A DNA stretch of 33,707 bases from Armatimonadota bacterium (GTDB taxonomy: Bacteria > Armatimonadota > Chthonomonadetes > Chthonomonadales > JAMCWF01), in assembly GCA_023481295.1 (NCBI GenBank), contig JAMCWF010000032.1, positions 1 to 33,707 on the forward strand, read 5' to 3'. Below, one piece after another: positions 15,413 to 24,893 of the stretch. The notes under the pieces are model-generated. The model searched no databases. It was not told where the DNA came from and saw only the letters and a program-made list of their open reading frames with translations. The translations under genes were made by a program, and so were the position numbers. Position 1 is the stretch's first letter, and each line of letters begins with the position of its first letter.

Positions 15413-17761
15413 ATGCGCAACCTATGGCTCGGTCTGTTGCTCCTCGCCACCTACCTCCAACCCGCTCAGGCACTCTCTCGGACGCCGACGCCCGATCCCA
15501 CATACGGCCTTCCGGTGTCTCCGATTCATAAATCTCAGACGGTCAGCTCACCGGCGCGGTGGATATGGGCTGCTCAGACTCTGAATAATCAAACCGTCTA
15601 CTTCAGGAAGGCCTTCTCGCTGGCTAAGGTTCCCGCTTCTGCAGAGCTGTACATTACCTGCGATGATTTCTTCACCGCTTATCTCAACGGTCACCAGGTC
15701 GCTCATAGTTCACCGGAACCGAACAACGATTTTGTTTGGCGACAGGTTCATCGGGTAAAAGTGACTCAATACCTTCATCCAGGCCAAAACTTGCTTGCGG
15801 TTGAGGGGAAAAATGCGGGTGGAGCGGCCGGGCTGGTTGCCATGCTGGATTTTGGCAACAAGATGGTGGTCGCCACCGATCGTTCCTGGCTCTGCTCGGA
15901 AAGCGCCGCCTCCAATTGGAACTCCGACATAAGCCACGGTGCAGGGTGGAATCCGGTCAATGTTGAAGGGGTGCTCAACAGTGGTCCCTGGCAAGAAGGC
16001 TTGGTCGGGTGGCCGGGATACTCCTCCATTCCCTACTATCTGGCCCAGCTTCCAATCCGGCCGGTTCACGTTACCTTACTGAACGGCACGTCCGATTTTG
16101 AGAACCTTACCGATCTCACGGAAAAAAACGGCCGCCCGATCACCGTCCACCTAGGCTCATCAGGTACCGTTTCAAATCAGCCATCCATATTGCTCGATTT
16201 TGGAAAAGAGCTGGCCGGTGAAATCCAGATCGCATCCGATAGTTCCCAGCCAATACAGGTCATTCTCGCCACCGGTGAATCGGCGGGCGAAGCGCTGAAC
16301 AGCCCCTGGCAAGGCCCGCTCAATTTGAAGGTTGCGCCCGGCAGCGTTGCCGATGGCCGCCACAGCGCCTTTCGATATGCCAAGGTGACCTTTGTAAGCG
16401 GCCCGCCCACGTTTAAAATCCGATTTATCCGCTGTAATATGATCTACTACCCGGTGCGGTATCAAGGCAGCTTCGATTGCTCGGACCCCTTGCTCACCCG
16501 CATCTGGTACGTTGGCGCTTATACCGCTCACCTCTGTATGCAAGATGACATCTGGGATGCACCAAAGCGCGACCGCGCGCGATGGATGGGCGACCTTCAG
16601 GTCTCCGGCGAAACGATCAACGATGCCTTCGGCGATCGCTTCTTGATGGAACAGACGATGGACCGGCTGCGCGCCGATGCTGGAAATCCGCCTCACAGCC
16701 ACGTCAACGGGATACCCGGCTACTCATGCGCTTGGGTAGTCGGCATGACCGATTTTTATAAGCATACAGGTGACCTCAACTATATCCGCCGCCATCGCGA
16801 AGATCTCATCCAAATGATGAACTTCTTTAAAGCTGAGCTTGACAACCGAGGGCTTTTTGCCAATAAGAGAAAAGAATGGGATTTCTGCGACTGGTCACCA
16901 GGATTTAATGGTGGAGGCCCCCACTCGCTGGCCGCGACTCACTTCTATATGGTGAAGATGCTGCGTGACGGCGCCTGGTTGCTGGATCAAATCGGTGATA
17001 AGGCCGACGCTGAACGGTTCCATCTGTGGGCGGAGCAAGCCATCCAGGCCGCTCAACACTACCTGCTCAACCCAAGCACCGATACCTTTGGTGATCGTTG
17101 GCAGGACAATGCGATGGCCATCTACTCGGGAACCGCCACAGCAACTGAGAGGAAAGCGATATGGGAAGACGTTTTGTCCCATCTCTACCCGGTAAACGAT
17201 ATGATCACCCCTTATTACAACTATTACGATATCTGGGCGATGTCGGAAACGGGGCATACACAGCAGGCGCTCGATTTCATCCGTTGGTTCTGGGGTGGAA
17301 TGATAAAAGAAGGAGCCACCACCTTTTGGGAAGGCTATGATCCGCGCTGGCCGAAGCAGCATTTTCATAGGTACCTGAAAGCGGACAACGGAATGGGCTA
17401 TTTCGTCAGCTTAAGCCATGGCTGGTCTAGCGGTCCGACCAGCTTTTTATCGGAGCGAGTGCTGGGGCTTCAGCCGATCGGCGGCGGATTCAGCACCATG
17501 TTGATAAAACCGGAATTAGGCGGCTTAATCTGGGCGAAAGGCGGTGTTCCGACGCCGCATGGGATCTTGTACGCGAGCTACCGTGTTGTAAGCGGCCGGC
17601 TTAACGCATCGATTAGGCTGCCAGATCATGAGGTCGCCACCGTTTCTCTGCCGGGCCGTTATACCCATTTAAGAGTGAATGGGCGGAGCGTCGCCTCGCA
17701 TATAGTCGGCGACCGATCTGAAATCGTATTAAAGCATGGCGGCCATTACACCATCGAGTAG
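15413..17761 (+). CDS. Secreted GH78-like alpha-L-rhamnosidase family protein
   Basis: Likely start 15413 (GGAAAAGGAA upstream) giving signal peptide MRNLWLGLLLLATYLQPAQA; beta-sandwich RWIWA...FRKAF; (alpha/alpha)6 motif DDIWDAPKRDRARWMGDLQVSGETINDAFGD. Confidence 0.78.
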   Translation: MRNLWLGLLLLATYLQPAQALSRTPTPDPTYGLPVSPIHKSQTVSSPARWIWAAQTLNNQTVYFRKAFSLAKVPASAELYITCDDFFTAYLNGHQVAHSSPEPNNDFVWRQVHRVKVTQYLHPGQNLLAVEGKNAGGAAGLVAMLDFGNKMVVATDRSWLCSESAASNWNSDISHGAGWNPVNVEGVLNSGPWQEGLVGWPGYSSIPYYLAQLPIRPVHVTLLNGTSDFENLTDLTEKNGRPITVHLGSSGTVSNQPSILLDFGKELAGEIQIASDSSQPIQVILATGESAGEALNSPWQGPLNLKVAPGSVADGRHSAFRYAKVTFVSGPPTFKIRFIRCNMIYYPVRYQGSFDCSDPLLTRIWYVGAYTAHLCMQDDIWDAPKRDRARWMGDLQVSGETINDAFGDRFLMEQTMDRLRADAGNPPHSHVNGIPGYSCAWVVGMTDFYKHTGDLNYIRRHREDLIQMMNFFKAELDNRGLFANKRKEWDFCDWSPGFNGGGPHSLAATHFYMVKMLRDGAWLLDQIGDKADAERFHLWAEQAIQAAQHYLLNPSTDTFGDRWQDNAMAIYSGTATATERKAIWEDVLSHLYPVNDMITPYYNYYDIWAMSETGHTQQALDFIRWFWGGMIKEGATTFWEGYDPRWPKQHFHRYLKADNGMGYFVSLSHGWSSGPTSFLSERVLGLQPIGGGFSTMLIKPELGGLIWAKGGVPTPHGILYASYRVVSGRLNASIRLPDHEVATVSLPGRYTHLRVNGRSVASHIVGDRSEIVLKHGGHYTIE

Positions 17762-17818
17762 GCGTGCGGAAACCGACTTCGCCGCCGATGGCTGGCAGGT
17801 ACGATTACGGAGCGGGTT

Positions 17819-18262
17819 ATGCGGCTGGTAGTGCAGCGGGTATTGCGTTCATCGGTTAAAGTGAATGGGATTTGTATCGGCTCCATCGAGTGCGGTATCA
17901 TGGTGCTGGTTGGAGTCCACCAAGCGGATACCGAAGCGATCGCGGTGGGCATGGCGCGCAAGCTCGCTGAGCTCCGAATATTCGAGGACGAACAAGGCAA
18001 GATGAACCGCTCGGTGCGCGAAATTGGAGGCTCGGTGCTTGCAGTCTCAAATTTCACCCTGTACGGCGATTGCCGAAAGGGCCGGCGGCCCAGCTTCTCC
18101 GAAGCGGCAGGCGGTGACCGTGCAAAAGCGATCTATGAAGCCTTTGTATCGGCGCTGTCCAGGCTGGTTCCCACCCAAAGCGGTCGGTTCGGGGCCGAAA
18201 TGCAGGTCGAGATTATCAATGACGGCCCGGTTACCTTACTTCTGGATAGCAAGATTGATTAA
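17819..18262 (+). CDS. dtd: D-aminoacyl-tRNA deacylase
   Basis: 147 aa; MRLVVQRVLRSSVKVNG, GGSVLAVSNFTLYGDCRKGRRPSFSEAA, GRFGAEMQVEIINDGPVTLLLDS. Confidence 0.95.
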   Translation: MRLVVQRVLRSSVKVNGICIGSIECGIMVLVGVHQADTEAIAVGMARKLAELRIFEDEQGKMNRSVREIGGSVLAVSNFTLYGDCRKGRRPSFSEAAGGDRAKAIYEAFVSALSRLVPTQSGRFGAEMQVEIINDGPVTLLLDSKID

Positions 18263-18315
18263 GAACGGCAATTCGCAAGTTGATCGGGTGAAGCCATCAC
18301 TTGAGGGACTGAACG

Positions 18316-19173
18316 GTGACTTCGAAGGAAGAGAACAAGATATCGCTAGACCAGGTGATTGAGGCGGAGCTGGAGAACAAACCGGATCCGGAGCCGGAAG
18401 ATCCGGAGACGACCGTCAAACTCGGCGACCAGTACATCGCCAACGGGCACGTCTCTCAAGCGATCCACCAATATCGCCGAGCGGTAAAAATGAAATCGGA
18501 CGACCCGGATAACTGCACCCGGCTGGGTGATGCCTACCTCTACGCCGAAATGTCGCTGAAGGCGATGTCTCAATACCGTAAGGCGATCCGTATCAGTCCC
18601 AGAAAGGCGGAACCCCATTTCAGCCTGGCTGAGGTCTACATCCGTTACGGAAAATATCACGCGGCCATCATCGAGTATCGCAAAGCAATCGAGATGAACC
18701 CGAAAAACGCCTTTTATCACTATAAGCTGGGAAGCGCGCTGGCGGTATCCGGTTTGCTGGAGCAGGCGATCGCCGAACTGGAGGTTGCCCGCGACCTGAA
18801 GCCGGAAGACGGCTTCTATCACTTCTGGCTGGGCGATCTTTACACCAGGGCAGGACGCAGCCGGGAAGCTCTTCACGAGATGGAGGCGGCCACCCAATAC
18901 TCCCCGTTGGACGATTACTATTCAGCGCGGCTGGGCATCATCTACCTCCAACTTGATTACCTGCCAGAATCTGCCCACTCTTTTCAACAGGCGGTGCGGC
19001 TTAACCCGGAAAACTCGGCCTACCATACGATACTGGGCGATATCTATCTCAAGCTGGGGCTTGAGCGCCAGGCATTGATCCACTACAGCCTGGCCGGTGA
19101 GCTCGATTCCTACGATTCGATCTGTCTTGAGCGAATCCGCAACGTCGGTGGACCGGTGTTAGTCGGTGAATAA
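18316..19173 (+). CDS. TPR-repeat protein
   Basis: 285 aa with multiple TPR units (AIHQYRRAVKMKSDDPDNCTRLGDAYL, AIIEYRKAIEMNPKNAFYHYKLGSAL, etc.). Confidence 0.85.
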   Translation: MTSKEENKISLDQVIEAELENKPDPEPEDPETTVKLGDQYIANGHVSQAIHQYRRAVKMKSDDPDNCTRLGDAYLYAEMSLKAMSQYRKAIRISPRKAEPHFSLAEVYIRYGKYHAAIIEYRKAIEMNPKNAFYHYKLGSALAVSGLLEQAIAELEVARDLKPEDGFYHFWLGDLYTRAGRSREALHEMEAATQYSPLDDYYSARLGIIYLQLDYLPESAHSFQQAVRLNPENSAYHTILGDIYLKLGLERQALIHYSLAGELDSYDSICLERIRNVGGPVLVGE

Positions 19174-19253
19174 TCGCTCGACAAAGAGAATTTGTTACAA
19201 TCAGCCATATTGCTGCTTGATACCCAATTCAATGGGATAATGGGTGTACTATT

Positions 19254-19655
19254 ATGCAGATAATTGCAACCGAAAACGAAATCATTGAGGTGACCCGCAC
19301 TATACTGGAGGCAATTCAAAACGGCGATTCTCAAAAGTACGCCGACCTCTGTGACCCCAGCTTGACCGCATTCGAGACCGATGTGGGACCGCATCGAATC
19401 GACGGTGTTGACTTTCATCGTGACACCATCAATGCAATGCATGCTTCGGCTGCACACCGAACCCTCGTCCATTACGAAATTCTTCACCCACTCGTCCATT
19501 TATTCAGTGATGGCGCTATAATCGTCTATACTCGCTTAATGACATATCAAACCAATGATAGAATTGAGTTTCAAGCCTGGAATGAGACCCGAGCCTACCG
19601 AAAATTGAAGGATGGATGGAAGATGATCCATTTCCACCGCTCATCGGCTGATTGA
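19254..19655 (+). CDS. CaMKII-association-domain-like (NTF2-fold/SnoaL superfamily) protein
   Basis: 133 aa; EIIEVTRTILEAIQNGDSQKYADLCDPSLTAFETDV...GVDFHRDTINA...VHLFSDGAIIVYTRL...DGWKMIHFHRS closely parallels the animal CaMKII hub ([36 protein letters not shown]...GMDFHRFYFEN...HFHRS). Confidence 0.85.
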   Translation: MQIIATENEIIEVTRTILEAIQNGDSQKYADLCDPSLTAFETDVGPHRIDGVDFHRDTINAMHASAAHRTLVHYEILHPLVHLFSDGAIIVYTRLMTYQTNDRIEFQAWNETRAYRKLKDGWKMIHFHRSSAD

Positions 19656-19681
19656 ACGACCTGAGGAGAAAACAATTTCTG

Positions 19682-20377
19682 ATGCAAACCATTCAAATAG
19701 CAATTGCGGACGATATGACCCTGTTTCGAGAGGGCCTGATCGCCCTATTATCGCCGGAAGAAGATTTTTCCATTCTTGGCGAGGCGGCGACCGGGCGTGA
19801 AGCGGTCGCTCTCTGTGTTAAGATGCACCCCCATGTCTTGTTGCTTGACTTGAAAATGCCCGAGATGGATGGGCTGGAAGTCATCTCCGAGCTACGGGCG
19901 GTTGCGGCCACAACCGCTATCCTGGCAATGGCGGACGAGGCGGAAGAGTACTGCCTGGTTCGCCGAGAGGGGAATATACTCTGCGGTGGCGCCCAAGATT
20001 GCCTCCAACTCTCTTTACGGCGCGGTGCCCGAGGTTGCATCCGCAAAACGGTCTCCCGGGACGACCTGGTGAAGGCGATCCGCGCGGTGGCGGCCGGCCA
20101 TATCTGGACTGAAAACCAGACCGCATCCCGCTGGGTTCAACTTCTGGTAAACCCCTCCTATGAGATGGACAAATTCGGGGTGACCGACCGAGAGCGCGAT
20201 GTCCTCATCGCGGTCGCCCAGGGATTGTCCAATAAGGAGATAGCCGCTCAACTCGTTCTTTCTCCGCAAACGGTGAAAAACCACATCAGCCATTTGCTGG
20301 AAAAGCTGGAGTTGGAGGACCGCACCCAGCTCGCCCTGTTTGCGGTGGAGCATGGCTTCGATATGGCGGCAAAGTAG
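19682..20377 (+). CDS. NarL/FixJ-type response regulator with atypical receiver insertion
   Basis: Likely start MQTIQIAIADDMTLFREGL at 19682; phosphoacceptor LLLDLKMPEMDG; C-terminal LuxR HTH (TDRERDVLIAVAQGLSNKEIAAQLVLSPQTVKNHISHLLEKL). Confidence 0.92.
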   Translation: MQTIQIAIADDMTLFREGLIALLSPEEDFSILGEAATGREAVALCVKMHPHVLLLDLKMPEMDGLEVISELRAVAATTAILAMADEAEEYCLVRREGNILCGGAQDCLQLSLRRGARGCIRKTVSRDDLVKAIRAVAAGHIWTENQTASRWVQLLVNPSYEMDKFGVTDRERDVLIAVAQGLSNKEIAAQLVLSPQTVKNHISHLLEKLELEDRTQLALFAVEHGFDMAAK

Positions 20378-20443
20378 AGCTTTGGAATTGGTTTTCAACC
20401 TGAGCTTGAAGCGGAAAGGCATTATGAAGGGCTTGGTAGCCGG

Positions 20444-20518
20444 TGGAGCCGACGCCCGGATTCGAACCGGGGACCTGCTCATTACGAGTGAGCTGCTCTA
20501 CCACTGAGCCACGTCGGC
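20444..20518 (-). tRNA. tRNA-Thr(CGT), CCA encoded
   Basis: Reverse complement folds as GCCGACG-TG-GCTC..GAGC-A-GCTCA CTCGTAA TGAGC-AGGTC-CCCGG TTCGAAT CCGGG-CGTCGGC-T-CCA; anticodon CGT. Confidence 0.95.
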
Positions 20519-20533
20519 TGATTATGAATGGGG

Positions 20534-20609
<76 letters not shown>

Positions 20610-20736
20610 TTAAAACAGCGATCATTTGGTAGAATGAACCCTGATTGGATGGATAATTACGGAATTAACCGGCGATATTATAGCTGAAGAGGCGCGGACG
20701 AATCAAGCGCCGTTTAGACAGACTTTGGGGTGAAAA

Positions 20737-21231
20737 ATGATCATCCTTGGACTTGATCCTGGAACCGCCATCACCGGTTACGCCATCATCGAGCAGGACG
20801 ATGGAAATCTCACCGCCCTTCACTACGGCGTCACACAAACCAGCCCTGACCAACCCACTCCGCTGCGCCTGAAAATCATCTACGATCAAATCATTCAGCT
20901 TATTGATCGGTATAACCCCGATGTGCTGGTTACCGAGCGAATTCTGTTTTCTAAAAACGAGCGGACCGCGTTTCAAGTGGGACGAGCAATTGGAGTAGCA
21001 CTGCTCGCGGCCGCCCAGCACAAGCTGGAGTGGCATGAGTTTACTCCGGCTGAGGTCAAGCTGGCGGTGGTGGGATTTGGCAACGCGGAAAAGCACCAGG
21101 TCCAGCTAATGGTGCAGCGGATTTTAAGCTTGAAATCGGTGCCCGAACCGGATGACGCAGCCGATGCGCTGGCAGTCTCGATATGCTTTGCCCACTCCAA
21201 CAAACTGCGCGCACTTGGTGTCGGCCGATGA
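20737..21231 (+). CDS. ruvC: Crossover junction endodeoxyribonuclease RuvC
   Basis: 164 aa; MIILGLDPGTAITGYAII, VTERILFSKNERTAFQVGRAIGVALLAA, EFTPAEVKLAVVGFGNAEKHQVQLMVQRIL, PEPDDAADALAVSICFAH. Confidence 0.95.
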   Translation: MIILGLDPGTAITGYAIIEQDDGNLTALHYGVTQTSPDQPTPLRLKIIYDQIIQLIDRYNPDVLVTERILFSKNERTAFQVGRAIGVALLAAAQHKLEWHEFTPAEVKLAVVGFGNAEKHQVQLMVQRILSLKSVPEPDDAADALAVSICFAHSNKLRALGVGR

Positions 21232-21237
21232 TCGAGA

Positions 21238-21501
21238 ATGGATGGGTTGGTGGGTGTCTTTGAGTTTTCACCGATATGGGAAGCGATCCTTTACGTGCTG
21301 TGCGCGATCACGATCGCCTGCCTGGCGGTTGTGGTATCACGGACAATCAGACGGTTAAATCGGCGAATCATTGAGTTTCAGGGGGATGAAACCCAAAACA
21401 CTCCGCCCGCCAACCCCTATGCGGCTCTGGCCGAGCTTTTTGATGAGAGCAATCCACCTACCGCTCAATCCAACGGATCATCGAAGCGAAAGCACACTTA
21501 A
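21238..21501 (+). CDS. Small single-TM protein, unknown function
   Basis: 87 aa; TM segment AILYVLCAITIACLAVVVS; starts 6 bp after ruvC stop. Confidence 0.55.
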   Translation: MDGLVGVFEFSPIWEAILYVLCAITIACLAVVVSRTIRRLNRRIIEFQGDETQNTPPANPYAALAELFDESNPPTAQSNGSSKRKHT

Positions 21502-21503
21502 TA

Positions 21504-22925
21504 CTACGGTACACCGTTCACCACGATAAGCTTTGGCTCCGTCATCTCCATCATCGCGTATTTTGGGCCTTCACGGGTGTTACCGCTCTCCTTCCAGCCG
21601 CCATAGGGCATCTGATCGGCCCGGAACGTAGGCGCTTCGTTGATTAAAACGCTCGCGAATTGAAGTCGGCCGGCCGCTGCGATCGCACGGTCCAACGAAT
21701 TGGTATAGACACCGGCCTGCAACCCGTACTCGGTTGCGTTTGCCAGCTCCACCGCTTCGTCCACATGATCGAAGCGGCTTATCACGACCACCGGCCCGAA
21801 GATTTCGCGGTTGAAGACCTTCATCTCCGGCTTTACATTGGATAACACGGTCGGCTGCACGATCGTTTCTTGGGCGAGGCGCCCACCGGATAAGATCATA
21901 GCTCCATCCTTCTGAGCCTCATCAATCCACGACAACACGCGGTCGCACTCCCGTTTCGAGATTAGCGGGCCGACATCGGTACTTTCATCCATCGGATCCC
22001 CAACCACCAGGTCGCTCACCCGCTTTAGAAATTCCCGCTCGAACTCATCGGCCACACCGCGATGCACGATCGCCCGTTGAACCGAGATGCAGCTTTGACC
22101 GGAAAAAGAAAAACCATTCCGGGCGCAGGTGGATGCCGCCGCTTCAACATCGCCGTCATCGAATACCAGTACCGGAGAGGAGTTGCCCAACTCCAGCAGT
22201 ACCTTTTTGCGTGGCGCCTGCTCGCGAATGCTCCAGCCAACCGCGCCGCTGCCGGTAAAGGTGATAAGGGCGATGTTCGGTTCATTCACCAGAGCCGCTC
22301 CCAGCGTCGGGCCATCGCCAACGAGCACATTGAGCCAGCCCGGTGGTAAGCCTGCTTCAAGGAATAGTTGCGCCAACTTGATGGCCGAGATCGGCGTGCG
22401 CTCGGCTGGCTTTAAGACCACCGCACAGCCGGCCGCAATCGCGGGAGCCAGCTTGTGACAGACCAGGTTGAGCGGAAAGTTGAATGGGGTGATCGCGCCC
22501 ACCACTCCGATCGGCACCCGAACTGTAAAAGCCAGTTTGCCGGCGCCGGCCGGGGTGGCTCCCATTGGGATCACCTCGCCCGACATATTCCGCGCTTCGG
22601 AGGCAGCCACGGTTAAGGTGGAAACGGCTCGCTCCACCTCTCCACGCGCCGACTTGATCGGCTTGCCGGCTTCTAGAACCAGCGTTTTACTGAAATCCTC
22701 CGCCTTCTGCTTTAATAACTTCGCCACACTTTCCAGGATGTCAGCCCGCCGATAAGCGGGGATCGGCTCCTTCATCGCCCGCATCGCGGCGGAAGTTGCC
22801 TCCGTGACGTTTTCCGGCTTCGCTTCGGCGACGCTCCCGACCAAGGCTCCGTCGTAGGGAGACCTTACCTCCCACACCGCGCCGGTATCGCGCCATACGC
22901 CGTTGAGTAACATTCCGTACTCCAT
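21504..22925 (-). CDS. NAD(P)-dependent aldehyde dehydrogenase family protein
   Basis: 473 aa ALDH; PFNFPLNLVCHKLAPAIAAGCAVVLKPAERTP, LELGNSSPVLVFDD, FSGQSCISVQR, EIFGPVVVISRF. Confidence 0.93.
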   Translation of the reverse strand: MEYGMLLNGVWRDTGAVWEVRSPYDGALVGSVAEAKPENVTEATSAAMRAMKEPIPAYRRADILESVAKLLKQKAEDFSKTLVLEAGKPIKSARGEVERAVSTLTVAASEARNMSGEVIPMGATPAGAGKLAFTVRVPIGVVGAITPFNFPLNLVCHKLAPAIAAGCAVVLKPAERTPISAIKLAQLFLEAGLPPGWLNVLVGDGPTLGAALVNEPNIALITFTGSGAVGWSIREQAPRKKVLLELGNSSPVLVFDDGDVEAAASTCARNGFSFSGQSCISVQRAIVHRGVADEFEREFLKRVSDLVVGDPMDESTDVGPLISKRECDRVLSWIDEAQKDGAMILSGGRLAQETIVQPTVLSNVKPEMKVFNREIFGPVVVISRFDHVDEAVELANATEYGLQAGVYTNSLDRAIAAAGRLQFASVLINEAPTFRADQMPYGGWKESGNTREGPKYAMMEMTEPKLIVVNGVP

Positions 22926-24578
22926 TTAAACTCCCTCCCGCTTCACCAGATCGCCAAGCGTCATGGCAAGGCAATCGTTTTCACGATAATCGATCGGCAC
23001 CTCAACCATTGAAATGCCGGGTGTGGAAATCGCCTTTTGCAGAACCTCATAATGTGAGACCGCGTCAGTAACCCGAAACCCAGTAACACCAAACGCCTCC
23101 GCTAATTTGAGAAAGTCAGGGTTGTTGAATCGGGTGCCTGAAACCCGACCGATCTCTCGTTTTTGATGCCACTCGATAACGCCGTAAGCGGAATCGGTCC
23201 AAACAATCACCATAAATTGGAGACGTAGCCGTTTGGCCGTTTCCAATTCCTGAACGTTCATCAAAAACCCGCCGTCACCGCAGAGAGCAACGATCTTTTG
23301 CGAAGGCTTCAGCACCAGCCTCGCCGCAATTGCACCCGGCAGCGCGAATCCCATCGTAGCCAGTCCGTTCGAAACCAGCACCGTATTGGGTTCATAGGCG
23401 GGATAAAAACGGGATACCCATAGCTTGTGAGCGCCCACATCCGAAATGACCACATCATCGTCACTCAGCAGCTCTCGTAGGTCGTACAGCGCTTTTTGCG
23501 GCTTAACCGGCAATCCTTTATCGATCGCGTGAGCGGCGATGATGGACCGGCTCATCGCACCGAAATCAGGGGTTTGCCACTTCACCACGCCTGCACCGCA
23601 CAGTTTTTCAAGCCGGCCTAATATGACCTCGATGTCTCCGATTAGCTCTACCTCCGGGCAGTAATGCGAATCGGTTTCGGCCGGTGCCGTATCCACACAA
23701 ACCACACGAATTCGGCTGTCCGGATTCCAGGCTGCCGGCGACCACTCCACCAGGTCGTAGCCGATCGCGATAACGGTGTCAATCTCGCCTAGAAATCCGT
23801 GAGCGTAATCCCGGTCGCGCAGACCGGCGGTGAAAAGGTAGTTCGGGTGCCGCGCGTCCATCACTCCTTTTCCCATAAAGGTATGGATCACACTCAGGCC
23901 GGTCACTGCGGTGAATCGGCGTAATGCCCGATGCGCATGAGATCGAATAACACCGTTGCCTGCTAGTATGAGCGGCTTCTTCGCCTCCCGTATTATTTCG
24001 GACGCTCGTTGAAGGTCATCCTCTATCGGAGCCAAGATCGGATATTTCCTTACCGGTAGCGGGTGGCCGGCGATCGATTTTGTCATCACATCTTCCGGCA
24101 GCTCCAGATGGGTTGCGCCCGGCTTTTCAGCCTGAGCCAGCCGGAAAGCCTTCCGAACCGCTTCCGGTATCATCGAGGGCGACGTGATGCTGGCATTCCA
24201 TTTGGTGAGGGGTTGCAACGCATCCACAATATCCACATACTGATGGCTCTCTTTATGCGCCCGATCCAGCGATGCCTGGCCGGTAAAAGCAACCAGTGGT
24301 GCGCGATCCAGCGTAGCGTCCGCAATGCCGGTGATCAGATTAGTGCCGCCCGGCCCCAAAGTGCCGAGGCATACTCCGGGCTTGCCGGTCAATCTTCCCA
24401 CCATATCGGCCATAAAGGCGGCGCCTTGCTCATGGCGCACCGGAATAAATTGTATCTGCTCTGAGCGGTCTAGCGCATCGGAAAAGGCAAGGGTCTCCTC
24501 GCCTGGTATCCCAAAAACGAAGCGAGCCCCCTCATTCTCTAAGCAGTAAACCACCAGATCGGCTGCCTTTTGCTCCAT
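22926..24578 (-). CDS. Acetolactate synthase-like TPP-dependent enzyme
   Basis: 550 aa; FVFGIPGEETLAFSDAL, HEQGAAFMADMVGRLTGKPGVCLGTLGPGGTNLITGIADA, GDGGFLMNVQELETAKRLRLQFMVIVWTDSAYG. Confidence 0.9.
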   Translation of the reverse strand: MEQKAADLVVYCLENEGARFVFGIPGEETLAFSDALDRSEQIQFIPVRHEQGAAFMADMVGRLTGKPGVCLGTLGPGGTNLITGIADATLDRAPLVAFTGQASLDRAHKESHQYVDIVDALQPLTKWNASITSPSMIPEAVRKAFRLAQAEKPGATHLELPEDVMTKSIAGHPLPVRKYPILAPIEDDLQRASEIIREAKKPLILAGNGVIRSHAHRALRRFTAVTGLSVIHTFMGKGVMDARHPNYLFTAGLRDRDYAHGFLGEIDTVIAIGYDLVEWSPAAWNPDSRIRVVCVDTAPAETDSHYCPEVELIGDIEVILGRLEKLCGAGVVKWQTPDFGAMSRSIIAAHAIDKGLPVKPQKALYDLRELLSDDDVVISDVGAHKLWVSRFYPAYEPNTVLVSNGLATMGFALPGAIAARLVLKPSQKIVALCGDGGFLMNVQELETAKRLRLQFMVIVWTDSAYGVIEWHQKREIGRVSGTRFNNPDFLKLAEAFGVTGFRVTDAVSHYEVLQKAISTPGISMVEVPIDYRENDCLAMTLGDLVKREGV

Positions 24579-24710
24579 TCAACTCCTCCACTATATATTC
24601 ATATTTAATTTTACCGACATTGCACCCCTTTTGCCGACCCGATCGGGCAGGAAAATTGAAACCGCCGGCGTATTCCGCTCGTAGTACCTTTAAGAATGGG
24701 GGGAGTATAA

Positions 24711-24893
24711 ATGTCAGGAAAAACAATCGGAACCTGGATAATTGTCGCAGTGGTGGCTCTCATTGCGATCAACGTGCTACGGTTCGTACTTCACTTCCTC
24801 ACCGGTATGATATACCTCGCGTTTCATATTGCGATCATCGTTTTCGTGGTATGGTTGATCTACACGCTGATCGCTGGTAGAAGGACGACATAA
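24711..24893 (+). CDS. Small hydrophobic membrane protein
   Basis: 60 aa, two hydrophobic segments (TWIIVAVVALIAINVL...AFHIAIIVFVVWLIYTLIAG); GGGGGGAG ribosome-binding-like site upstream. Confidence 0.6.
   Translation: MSGKTIGTWIIVAVVALIAINVLRFVLHFLTGMIYLAFHIAIIVFVVWLIYTLIAGRRTT

Noticed and set aside
16172-16702. 176-aa minus-strand ORF
   Set aside because: Antisense to the GH78-like gene, no recognisable domain.
18346-18897. 183-aa minus-strand ORF
   Set aside because: Antisense to TPR repeats; repeat-derived open frame without independent evidence.
21501-21504. Two-bp gap between convergent genes
   Set aside because: Compact convergent ends are common and not informative by themselves.
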